DNA of 64,000 nucleotides from Spongilla lacustris (Eukaryota; Porifera; Demospongiae; Spongillida; Spongillidae): NCBI GenBank assembly GCA_949361645.1, contig OX442420.1, positions 342,064 to 406,063 of the forward strand, read 5' to 3'. Shown piece by piece: positions 1 to 9,817 of this stretch (position 1 is its first letter; each line of letters starts with the position of its first letter). The notes under the pieces were generated by a model. It saw only the letters and a program-made list of their open reading frames with translations, ran no database searches and was not told where the DNA came from. The position numbers and the translations under genes were made by a program.

Positions 1-235
1 TGTCATGAGCTTTGAAGTGGTTGGTGTGATGTATATTGCAATAGTTGTGCTGTCACTATTATTATTAGCTACTACTGGTACTGATGCTTCAAAATGCAGT
101 AAGATACCATGAAATAACATTTGTTGATACACACGAAAAACATTACATGTACGTGTCAGACTTGTGGTCTTGTGACCATATTGATTGGTTCTCCGATCAA
201 TCAAATGTAACATTTCTAACTAACCTTAAAGGCAC

Positions 236-452
236 TAATCACCTGATATGCTAAATTAAGTCACCTGATTTGCTAGTTAAGTCACCTGATGTGCCAAGTT
301 AAGTCACCTGATATGCTAGATAAGTCACCTGATGTGCTAAGTTAAGTTACCTGATGTCACCTGATATGCTAGTTAAGTCACCTGATGTGTTACGTTAAGT
401 CACCTGATATGCTAGTAAGTCACCTGATGTGCTAAGTTAAGTCACCTGGTGC
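236..452. repeat. 21-bp minisatellite carrying CACCTG boxes
   Basis: About eleven tandem units of roughly 20-22 bp share the core AGTCACCTGAT. Two unit types alternate, one continuing ATGCTAGTT and the other GTGCTAAGTT, so the array is really a dimeric repeat of about 42 bp. Ten units keep an exact CACCTG (an E-box sequence) and one reads TACCTG. Bases 1-235 to its left show no gene that I can support. Confidence 0.85.
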
Positions 453-520
453 ATTATACAAGTACTTTTGTGTCATGTGAGGGGTCTTTCTTGCAGGCTG
501 CTGGGATCATATGAGAGAAT

Positions 521-613
521 GGAGTCCCCTTGGATGCCAATGGCACCAAGGAGGAGGTGCTTGCAGCTGTGCTGAAGGTCATCCAAGACAAGCTGTCCAC
601 CGTGTCACCATAA
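521..613 (+). CDS. Possible terminal exon of an adenylate/UMP-kinase-like gene
   Basis: A good acceptor (pyrimidine tract then TTGCAG, ending at 496) precedes this stretch. One frame reads a protein-like tail from GGA at 521 to TAA at 611-613, with the pattern G-V-x-x-D-A-x-G-T-x-E-E-V, like the C-terminal end of adenylate/UMP-CMP kinases. The weakness is that this frame has TGA at 512-514, just inside the exon predicted from the 496 acceptor. Either a weaker AG at 515 is used, or the exon is a broken copy. No other exon of such a gene is visible upstream. The family assignment rests on about 30 residues only. Confidence 0.3.
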   Translation, partial: GVPLDANGTKEEVLAAVLKVIQDKLSTVSP

Positions 614-1110
614 CAACATGTCCTGAGCTGGCTGCCCTGGGAAGTGGTGTACTATAATTAGATCATCTGTGTCTGGCACTTGACATCACACATTTCACAA
701 GGATGGGAGGGAGGGGGGGCATGGCTTCTGTTCCCTCCTGTTTCCTAATCTGAATGAAAAACAATCATTAGCCCACCTGTGTGACCAAAACTTAACAGCC
801 TATAGCTGACTGTACTGCTGACCTGTGTGATTGGAGTGTATTCATAGCCATATCATTACAGTCCAGTTCAAATGATTTTGGGACACCTGTTAGCTTCTGG
901 TTGTGTAAATTATATAATTCTAGTCCACGTACTAGCTTGTGTGTTGCCATAACACTCCCTTTCCCTCAAACGTAACACCCCTCGCACCTTTTTTTGTTAA
1001 CTGTTGTCCCGTGTATGTGAGGTAGTGTGTACAGTAACGTGTTTGTGTACGTGTTATCAATGGTGTACATATTAGCGTTGGCTACTCCTCAATGATCTAT
1101 GGCATGCACT
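614..1110. other. Non-coding interval, possible 3' flank
   Basis: No open frame, splice structure or repeat that I can support. It would hold the 3' untranslated part of the kinase-like exon if that exon is real. Confidence 0.4.
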
Positions 1111-1420
1111 CTGTTAAGTACACGTATAACACGTGCACAATTGACGGGCATGCAACTATAAAGAAGCTCTACTGAACTATAGTTTACTACATTCCCTTTC
1201 CTTATACAATTCTCCGACCTTTATATGTGGTCACAACTGAAATTAAAAACCCGCATGCTCATGATCATATAGCCTCACGTGCATGAGGTAGGCGGTGCCT
1301 GCACGAAGACCAAAGCATCCGGCTCAGTGGCGTGCTGTTTGCCATGCATGCAGTAAATAAAAGTTTATTTTTATCCGGTGTCGGAGGCATGGCTGTCCCC
1401 CTGGAAAAATTGTCCCCCCG

Positions 1421-1469
1421 GACATTAATTCCTAGGCAATATTGACATTGTTGCCTAGGAATGAATGTC
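1421..1469. repeat. Short hairpin with 19-bp arms
   Basis: GACATTAATTCCTAGGCAA at 1421-1439 pairs with its near-exact reverse complement at 1451-1469 (one mismatch), with an 11-bp loop. C-rich runs flank it on both sides. Confidence 0.8.
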
Positions 1470-1795
1470 TCCTCTAGAAACTATTGTCCCCCCCATGCCG
1501 GACATTTTTCCTAGGCACAATTATCGTATCAAAACCGGCCGATGCCAGTAAATAATCAGTAATTAAAAACGCATCAGGAAACTCGGTCCCCCCTTCCGCC
1601 CCGGCCCCTACCCGGACCAAGATGCCTGGATGTACAAATAATTACCCGGACCCATATGCCAAGGTATTTGGGTCCGGGGGGGGGGGAATCTGTTGATTGC
1701 CCAAGGATTGTTAACATTAATGTTAATAATCCTTGGATTGCCACGCATGCACGTGATCATTTGCACTTTTATTAATGATTTTATAATATGTTACA

Positions 1796-1826
<31 letters not shown>
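1796..1826. repeat. Homopolymer G tract (31 G)
   Basis: Uninterrupted run of G. Similar but shorter G or C tracts occur at about 7870-7889, 33545-33562, 41115-41126, 41611-41632 and 54529-54542. Length in the assembly is likely unreliable. Confidence 0.95.
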
Positions 1827-1827
<1 letters not shown>

Positions 1828-2130
1828 GCACAAGCCCCCTCATCAAGCACGTGGCCAGAGTATATACCGGTATATATAAAGCGACTAGATTTATATGGCG
1901 GATCAGTCAGTTGAATTTCAAGCCTGTACAAGCGTGAGTAATGTGACATCTACAAATATTTGATCAGGACCCATGGAAATTGCATGTATAATCAATCCAA
2001 GTTTGGCTTCCATACAGCGTGTGCACGCGTGCATGCATGCATGCATGCATGTAGAATTATAATTCTATATGCATGCATGCATGCATGCACGCGTTATAAT
2101 TCTATATGCATGCATGCATGCACGCGTGCA

Positions 2131-2304
2131 CGCACACACATACACACACATGCACACACACACACACGCACACACACGCACACACACACGCACACACACA
2201 CGCACACACACGCACACACACACGCACACACACACACACGCACACACACGCACACACACACGCACACACACACACACACGCACACACACACACACACACA
2301 CACA
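2131..2304. repeat. CA microsatellite with CACG interruptions
   Basis: About 170 bp of CA repeats broken by regularly spaced CACG units. It follows ATGCATGC-rich sequence at 2028-2130. It yields long spurious frames on both strands, none of which is a gene. Confidence 0.97.
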
Positions 2305-2368
2305 TGCATGTCATGCACAGTCATTCGATCAGCTATAGCTGATCGAATGACTGTGCATGACATGCATG
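2303..2368. repeat. Perfect 66-bp palindrome
   Basis: The 66 bases are exactly self-complementary around AGCTATAGCT, with no loop. It sits at the end of the CA microsatellite and inside the right half of the foldback element. Confidence 0.97.
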
Positions 2369-2514
2369 CGGTTATATTCATGCAGCAGGGGGTTTAATTT
2401 AAGTCAGTTGCGACTACAGATAAAGGTTGGAGAATTGTATAAGGAAAGAGAGTGTAGTAAACTATAGATCAGTATAGAACTTCTTCAGTACATGCAATGC
2501 TTCGATTGTGCATG

Positions 2515-2528
2515 CACGTGTATTTAAA
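2515..2528 (+). promoter_or_regulatory. Candidate core promoter: CACGTG plus TATTTAAA
   Basis: CACGTG at 2515-2520 is followed at once by a TATA-like TATTTAAA at 2521-2528, 47 bp before the start codon of the microexon gene. That spacing would place transcription start close upstream of the ATG and give a very short leader. Inferred from position only. Confidence 0.35.
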
Positions 2529-2574
2529 GCACTCGCTAAAATATCGTTAAACTGACAAAAATTTCATATCCGAA

Positions 2575-4530
2575 ATGTTCAAGGTACTGATAGTTGTTGC
2601 TGCTCTGACGGTAGTCTCTCTCGAGGCGGCTCGTGGGGTTGGTAAGAAAATGAACGGAGATAAAGATGGTCTGAACACGGTGAGAGGGATGTATATATCC
2701 ATGCACATGCTGTATATTTCACACTTTTCAGGAGAAACTGGAAGGAACAAGCGGTGCGTCCCAGCACTAGATTCGTTCCATATATGCCAACCCATAAAAA
2801 TGAATCGAATCTTTATTAGACACCTTGTTTCATGGCGACCAGTAGGCAATTTGCCATGCACCAATTAACTGCGTACTTGCAAAACACTCTCGTTGATTTC
2901 ATTAAATAGGACAGCTGAAGTACAAAGTTACCCCCTAGTAAGGGTCGACATTGTATTAGTATGCATGCCAAATGACACGAATCGTTCACTCTCGAATTGC
3001 ATTCGCACGTGATATCCTCTATCTACTTCCCTATGAAATATATAGCCTGTAAGTAAATTTGTGCAATATTAATGTTATGTGCAGGACTGCACTCTTCCCT
3101 CACTTCCGCTTCCTTAATTCTTCGCGAAGTGCAAAGTAAGTTTTATTGATGGGTTAAATGTTTGGTTCACAATCCATCTCCGTTGCATGCCGGATACCGG
3201 CCGCCGGGTTGAACAACTTGTACGGCGCAATATTTCATATCATACCGTCCGTATTGTGTGGTGAATGACAAAGCAACCGGGCGATATTTGCGTAAGTGTA
3301 TATATTTATGCAATGTAGCGTGCATGATATTATGCAGTGCATGTACATGTATGTATAACTGAATTCCAACCTTTATTGTATGTATACAGGCGGTATGTAT
3401 ATGCAAATATCAAGTTGCGCGCGGTATTTCACTTATAACTACCACTTTATGATTCGCTTTCAACATATATAGCATGTACGTCCCAATAGTGTCATTTCTA
3501 TTGCATATGTATATATTTTACGCACCAGTATTCTATTTCATGCAGGGTTACGTAAGTGCCCTCTATAGCTATGCGCTCATCGCGTAACAAAAATGTCATT
3601 TCATTGGGTGAACAACAAAGCATGTAAGCTTCATTTACTGCACCGAAAATAAACAGTATTTCATCCATGATTATATGAACATCATGCAGTGCGTAAGTAT
3701 TCAGACACCTTGTTCACCAGTTTGAAGAGCAATTTCTTCTGCAATATGATATTAATATCTCAACAATGCAGTGCCGCGTAAGTTCATCTATAAAAAGTAT
3801 ATTGCATGCATGCATATACCACGGCATGTATATTAACTGCCATTCCTCAAATCTCTTCCTCCGTGCAATTTGTTGTGTTGTGTATAGAGAAACGGGTTGA
3901 GTTATGTAAGGATCACTGATTTGATTTGCCGATATAAATAATTTATTTTTCCTCCGAATAAAGGCCAGAGTAAGCGTCATACTACGCTTATCTTATATAA
4001 TTGCCACACGATATTTCACTTGTTGCATCCCTTAAACGATCATCAATTGCAAATTTCCCTGCGTATAATTAGTGTGTAAGTCACGGTTCCGTGGTTGTGT
4101 TACTCTATATCTACCTTCATTACCACAATAATGTCAATCGCATGCATGCAACGATACGCCATTGTATGTATACAGCTCAGAGGAGACGTAAGTTCTTTTT
4201 TTTTGCGGGTAGGTGGGTATATCTTTTTTTTTTTTTAAATTCTTTGTCACATCAATCCTTGTGAATGATAATCCAAAAGAAAGTAAGTATATAGACCTAT
4301 ATACGGTTTTTTTTACATATATTATAACTTTGACCAATTTGCGTTTTGTCACTTGATGGATTGCTCAGCCTGTAAGAGCTAATATTGCATTCCTGCATGC
4401 GTCAATGAACGCTGCAATTTTAAAATCAAATGTATTCAATGCTTAATTCTTTTTAGTGCGTAAGTTTATTTTCCTTACATCGAACTGCCCTAATGGAAGT
4501 ACTAATCTTTCCGGCACGCAGCCGCAATAA
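2575..4530 (+). CDS. Secreted six-cysteine knottin-like peptide in about 20 exons, nine of them single codons
   Basis: Exon 1 (2575-2679) encodes a start, a hydrophobic signal-peptide core (about residues 4-16) and a basic stretch. Exons 2 and 3 (2732-2753, 2915-2937; 22 and 23 nt) give a linker. Then come exons 3046-3048, 3130-3135, 3274-3291, 3390-3392, 3473-3475, 3546-3551, 3621-3623, 3690-3692, 3772-3777, 3888-3905, 3964-3969, 4073-4075, 4176-4187, 4280-4282, 4369-4371, 4457-4459 and 4522-4530 (TAA stop at 4528). All 16 internal ones after exon 3 are 3, 6, 12 or 18 nt. Each ends at a GT donor, mostly GTAAGT or GTAAGN, and starts after an AG. Introns are 52-161 bp. The spliced frame stays open (about 85 residues). 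Cysteine codons lie at 3130, 3289, 3690, 3772, 4073 and 4457, giving C-x6-C-x5-CC-x9-C-x6-C, the knottin framework. The 12-nt exon holds an RGD tripeptide in the last loop. Weak points: five acceptors end AAG, and exon 3 has a competing AG at 2909 that would break frame. Function (toxin-like, defence or signalling) is not shown. Confidence 0.85.
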
Positions 4531-4912
4531 TCATAAAGTGGCACAACGCGGGTAAGAATTAACTTTAATATTACATGTAGACAAATACAATATGATGTAT
4601 TCATAAACAGGAATCTGCAATGGGTAGGCCCAGTCACATGGTGCACATGTATATCACCAGTCCTTCTACAACCGAAGACATCGAAACGGATTGCTTGAAT
4701 TGAACAATATTATGCGCTTTGCTTTTAGCATAGATATTATGTTTGAGCTGCATGCTATATAATTACAGCGTCTGAAACTTCAAAACACGATAGTGCATAT
4801 TCTGCGTAAACATTCATCAATATACACATTCAAAACGGATTGAACAATGCGCATATTGGTTTTGCTTTTAGTTAGAGCTGCTATACATGTATATACATGT
4901 ATATTGATTTAC

Positions 4913-5251
4913 CTTCTCATCAATTGGAGTTGAGACGGAATGAAAGGTTAGAGTAGAATGTGATTTTGTAGCCTTAGCATTTGAAACATGCATTGGTGTG
5001 CTGATATGCCGTTCTACATCAGCTTTACCCATGTGTTCACAACTTATCCGGCGAAGACACAAAGTACATTGAAACATAAACGGATTGTCGCTGATCTCGA
5101 CGATAAATGGCCAAATCTTTGTCCACTCACGATGGAACCTAGTGTGGTATTTTCCGGCACCTGTGACAGACTTCGCTCGCTTGGATGGTCCAGGCCATGT
5201 CTCATCTTCCTCTTTGTCGGACACTAAAACTTCGTCATTCTCTTCAGCCAT
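4913..5251 (-). CDS. First exon of a zinc-finger protein, transposase-derived style
   Basis: ATG at 5251 opens 113 codons that end at a GTAAAT donor (4912-4907). The protein starts acidic (E/D-rich, about residues 3-20), then a basic patch, then a compact domain of BED-like style. That domain has aromatic residues around W-x3-W, a C-x2-C pair near residues 62-65 and a histidine pair near residues 82-87 before a Ser/Thr-rich tail. Such domains open many hAT-transposase-related or domesticated proteins. The following exon would lie left of 4912, but I could not identify it. It is convergent with the microexon gene. The 380 bp between them (4531-4912) contains nothing else I can support. Confidence 0.5.
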
Positions 5252-5406
5252 TTTTGCGTTTGCAAATACTACTAGTTAGTGCTACTAGTACTAACTAGAC
5301 TTAATCTAGTTTACACGTCCATTCATGTAGATACCGCGCACCACCTCCGCTCGCGTTTACTTTATAAAAACAATTATTTTAAATTTTGTTTAGCAATCAC
5401 GGCGAA

Positions 5407-5490
5407 TGCGTGAGATCTAATCAGCTATGCGTGAGAGCGTGAGATTAGGCTCTTATGCGCGAGACTCACGCTTAATGCGTGAGACTTGGA
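5407..5490. repeat. Clustered GCGTGAGA repeats
   Basis: Five degenerate copies of GCGTGAGA or GCGCGAGA, some inverted (CTCACGC), within about 85 bp. Around it, 5300-6070 shows CA-rich sequence and no supported gene. Confidence 0.6.
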
Positions 5491-6071
5491 GTGTCTGGCA
5501 CCACACACATGCTCACACACGCACAACAAGTAAACACACAAACACACAAAGTGGACATTAGTGAGTGTAGCCTAGTGGTGATATATACAGCATTTTCATT
5601 ACATTATTATGGTGCATGTAACTGAGGTCCGCCCCCCTCCTCCTTCGCCACAACTGCATCGTGTAAAGTTCTAGCTTAAATATATTTAATTTGGACACAA
5701 ATACATTGGGCAAAAAAAGACGATGAAGTAGAGATGAAAATGAAAGGATAAGCTAGGAGGAATAGGCGCTCTCCTGTCGCCTTAGTAGGGTAGTACAGTC
5801 ATATAGCCTTCGCTAGGAATCGATTTACAGCTTAAGCTGGGTACGAGGAAGCGAGCAAAGTCGCACATATTTACGTTGTAAAACTGGCGTAATAACGAGA
5901 TAACGTAATGGGCTACGCCCTTCTCTATGGATATGGTTGGAGCTTTACGGTTATTATTGAAGCCCAATTCCATTCCGGGCTTGTTTTGGTTCCATTCCAA
6001 ATTTGCAGTATTTCAATATTTGGTTTTCTCGAAATTTGTCGAAATTTGTCGGGACCAAGATAGGAAGGGTC

Positions 6072-6218
6072 CGTGTATGGTCCGTGTATATTTCCGCCAT
6101 TCGAGAATTTCCAACGTTATAATTTTTTCATACATTGAAAAATTGCTTTTCCCTTCAATTTTTCACTGTTTCATCAGATTCAATTCAGGGATTTACTCGA
6201 TTTTGACTGCGATTTCCG
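6072..6218. mobile_element. Partial terminal repeat of the foldback family
   Basis: A fragment of the family terminal repeat (GGTCCGTGTATATTTCCGCC then ATTCGAGAATTTCC) stands just left of the first full copy, which restarts with the same terminus at 6219. It shows that the termini are tandemly repeated at this end. Confidence 0.7.
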
Positions 6219-7219
6219 GGTCCGTGTATATTTCCGCCATTCGAGAATTTCCAACGTTATAATTTTTTCATACATTGAAAAATTGCTTTGCCCTTCAATT
6301 TTTCATTGTTTCATCAGATTCAATCCAGGGATTTACTCGATTTTCGCTGCGTTTCTCTAGTAACATCTCAATTTTTGAATCAATGCAAACGTATATTTCC
6401 GCCATATTAATATTTCAATGTTTCAATTTTTTGAAACCTTGAAAAATTGCTTTTCTCTCCAATGTTTCATTGTTTCCTTAGCTTCAATTCACGGACTTAC
6501 TCGATTTCGACTGCATTTTTCTAGTAATATCTCAATTTTTGAATCAATGCAAATGTACATTTCCGCCATATTAAATTTTTTGAATAAATGCAAATGTACA
6601 TTTCCGCCATATTAAAACTTCATTGTTTCAATTTTTTCAAACCTTGAAAAATTGCCAAGTTTCATTGTTTCATTAGCCTCAATTCACGGACTTAATCAGT
6701 TAAACCTACGTTAATTGTTCTCGCAAGATGCTATTAATAATTGCATGCCCTTGTGAGTTCCGCCATTTCCCTTGTGCTTGAATCACAGAGTGCCACACTT
6801 TTCTCCTCTTGGGGATGTGGAGTCCATTTCTTCGTCCATCCATGGCAAGACAGCCCTCTTTCAGGTCATGGGGGATAGGATGAAACACCTTTGCACTCAT
6901 GAAAGCCTCTTATATACTGCTCCGCAATGCATATGCAATTCATGCCAATTAACCTTCTTAATGACCGTGCATGGTTCAGTCTAAAGTCGGAGGCCTTGGA
7001 ATAAGGCATTTTTTACTCCATCATCAAGACTCATCATATTTTAGCTTCATTTGCGGGTTGTAGAGAACTCACCTTTAACATACTACCACCTCGTTTTCAA
7101 GAGTCATCACTCTCCCTTTGGGATTCTGCCATCGCTGAATGGTCTGCAACTAGGTCATAATGCACCTTCTCCTTTTGGCTATATGTCACATTGACAGAAA
7201 TCATGCATCCATGCATGGG

Positions 7220-7927
7220 CAGGCCCGTAGGCTGGTCGGGAGACGGGGGGGTTCGAGAAAGCAATAAGGTGGAACTGATTAAGAGCGGGGGTGGGAGCAG
7301 GAGGGGGCGCAGCCCCCTCTCGCCCAGCTAGGGGGTATGGGGGAGCGCTGTATGCTCCCCCATCAGGGTCTGGGACAGAGCCCCATCCGCTTTGCAACTT
7401 TTGCAATTTTTCAGCAACAAATCATAGCATAATTGCATAGAAACATGGATAGCCCAGTTTGTGTTCCCGTTCAATAATGAAGTACATGTAGGTCTGGCTT
7501 GCGAGTTGCGAGTCTAAAGGCTGGCATACACGGGGCAACTTCCGAGCGATTTGTCGTATGCAACTCAAATGACTGTAACAGTATGCATGGGTAAAAGTTC
7601 CGCAATTCTGATGATTCGCGGAACTTCTACCCATATATTCATTTGAGTTGCATGGGAACCCGTAATTTAATTCACGGACCCTCCCCCCTGTGCTGTTTGT
7701 TGTGGGCGTGACGTGGGCGCCCCATTTTAGAATGGATGTCCCGCGGTTGCTAAGCCTGCATGTATTGTTATCTCATTCTCGCGGGCTATAGCTATACATG
7801 TACATGTATACATGTATAGAAGTAATGAATAAATTATTTTGATGGCAAGCGGAACTAGTTCTGACGAGCGGGGGGGGGGGGGGGGGGGGCCGACCGAACC
7901 CACCGACCCCCCCAGCCTACGGGCCTG
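7220..7927. mobile_element. TIR element with termini CAGGCCCGTAGGCTGG, 5-bp target duplication
   Basis: Termini CAGGCCCGTAGGCTGG at 7220 and the complementary CAGCCTACGGGCCTG ending at 7927. ATGGG flanks both sides (7215-7219, 7928-7932). The inverted sister copy at about 14700 has the uninterrupted site with a single ATGGG, so the empty site is seen directly. The interior is GC-rich on the left, has a G tract at about 7870, and holds a hairpin MITE relative at about 7512-7670. The minus-strand frame at 7179-7406 is low-complexity and not a gene. Confidence 0.75.
7512..7672. mobile_element. Hairpin MITE related to the one at 51204-51367
   Basis: Contains AGGCTGGCATACACGGGGCAACTT, and the complementary GTTGCATGGGAACC side, around a GTAAAAGTTCCGC...GCGGAACTTCTAC hairpin. 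The left end resembles the TTAA-flanked MITE at 51204. The right end has decayed. Confidence 0.5.
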
Positions 7928-8750
7928 ATGGGATCTATACCAACAATTTTCGCCCGGTACTACAATATTTGCGTTGCAGTGCCCTATTCATTAATGTTTC
8001 TAGTGAAATGCATCTATCAGTTTTAACTGTGTAGTTGTAGCAACTGCATGTACACATGCGCGCATATGCATGCCTATATATAGTCTGCATGGGTACTGTT
8101 GCACTATCACTATGATAGTGGAACCGATCAGTCGGGTACCCAGACTAATGCATGGTATCGTCATGTCAGCTACGATTATATGAATCACTAGTACTGTATA
8201 CACATCTCATCAGTTATGTGTTTTCCATTGAAACACAACCATGCACACTATGCTAATACAAATAGGGAATGCTTGTAGGAGTATCTAGTGCCACACAAGG
8301 CACTTTTTTAAAGGCCTGAGTTATAAAGCCGCAGTGTCTCTTGATCCATAAAACACCTATAGCCCAGCTCGCGATCCCGCAAATGCTGGTCAAAACTCAG
8401 CGTTGTATAATGACAACGCAACTACCACATTGCACACTTCCATTAGTATAGATTGATCCCCAAAGCACATGCACATATCCATCCTTTTCTCCTTCAGTTA
8501 TCTGCATGGAGAGCTTGCAGCTAGACAACCAAGCATTTCCAGTCACATGTCAACTAATCGCGTATAGATCAAACTGCGCTGCCAAAAGGCATTCAAAATA
8601 TCTGTGAAAATGGCCAGCTTCAATTGCAGTTGAGAGAGCAAGTACATACACATGCATGTATATATGATGGAGAAAGTTCAAAAACCATGCATTAACACTT
8701 AAAGTGCATGATGCAAACATAATATTATTATTATTATTATACATGCATAT

Positions 8751-8975
8751 GTGGTGATGGTGGAGTCATATGGAGCTTGGGGGCAAGGAAGTTGTTCAAG
8801 CTTTCTCAATACTTGCATCATACCTTGTCACAAGGACCAATACCCCCAAATCCAAGATGGTCTGCAACCTGTACGGCCGCCTGAACTTAACTTTAGTGCT
8901 TGCAAATACCCAGTTCCTCCTCTTAAGGGTGGATACATCATCCAGGAGGGTGATACAAGTAGTTCTTCAACATAA
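8751..8975 (+). pseudogene. C-terminal tail of an endonuclease-type non-LTR retrotransposon (in copy 1)
   Basis: Two overlapping frames share the conserved tail of this retroelement family: a G-A-W-G-x-E-V-V-Q-A-F-S-x-L-A-S block, a K-S-K block and a Y-G-R-L-N-L-T-L-V block. In better copies the same blocks follow a PD-(D/E)xK-like endonuclease. A frame slip at about 8800 and the lack of anything upstream make it a fragment. ATT repeats precede it at 8722-8740. Sister copies lie at 13628-13891 (minus) and 15825-16030 (plus). Confidence 0.6.
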
Positions 8976-9817
8976 CTTGTGTGTTTTATTTATTCATATG
9001 TTTATTTACAGGTAACATATTTAATGATATTACACATATTGTGAATATCTCAAACTAGAGGTGCTATTTATAATCATAGTGTTCTTGTTGTAATAGCATT
9101 TAATCTGTATGTATTAGAAATCAAAATATATATAATAATTATTTTTATATATTGTTTTAAGTGATCAAAACTGAAAGAAGAGAAGTAATGTATAATGGAA
9201 AAGATATTATATACTATCTTGGGACCTCATGCATGTATGTTTGATAATATAATCCATGAACCTTTTGCATTCAGTGATTATTTGCTATATGATTTTGTCA
9301 TTGCTATGAGTAATGTAATAGTATAGCTCCATGATACTCCATCTGTGTACAGTTTGTTTCATGTTTAACAAGACATCTTATCTTTTAACTGATGGCACTG
9401 TGCAGGATTCAGGGGGGGTTTAATAACTCGTTTCATTCTATAGGCTGCATCACTTATAAATTATGTGATTTTTTCCCCTTCACAGACAAAGGAATTCCTA
9501 ATGAACTGGAGTAAAACTCCCAGAGGCAGTTTTACCGCACTGTGAATCTGCTGTATCTGAATTTGTTGCTAGTGGTGGTCAACTTACTTTGCAATCCTCT
9601 TTTGGTCATGACCTCTAGCACAAAGAAGAGACTTGATGCTTGAACATGACAGAGAATTTCAACTCCAATACCCCATTGGCTAATCACCTATATTTTATGC
9701 AGTGTCTAATTGTAATTGCATCCCTCTAACTGAGTACATCAAGTTCTATATCACTCTAACTGAACAACTCACACCTGTTAACATTCACTCCAATTAGCAA
9801 TATGTAGTCCTATGTAC

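Larger units (their letters stand above)
1111..2532. repeat. Foldback-like inverted repeat with about 150-bp arms
   Basis: Bases about 1111-1262 and about 2380-2532 are diverged reverse complements of each other. The shared core includes ACTATAGTTTACTAC and CTTATACAATTCTCC (left arm), found in reverse complement at 2425-2468. The arms enclose GC-rich sequence, a G tract, ATGC-rich sequence, a CA microsatellite and a perfect palindrome. No transposase frame lies between them. It could be a non-autonomous foldback element or an inverted duplication of the region just upstream of the cysteine-knot gene. Confidence 0.7.

Noticed and set aside
1960..2397. Frames of 70-145 codons on both strands
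   Set aside because: Translations of the CA/ATGC microsatellite only.
2575..2868. Unspliced 97-codon frame starting at the microexon gene ATG
   Set aside because: After the signal-peptide exon it runs through a GTGAGA donor and a 52-bp intron. The spliced model fits far better.
3337..3350. Extra microexon after GCAG at about 3337 in intron 6
   Set aside because: Possible donors give 5 or 11 nt, which would break the frame.
7179..7406. 75-codon Pro/Ala-rich minus-strand frame
   Set aside because: GC-rich end of a TIR element; no domain or splice signals.
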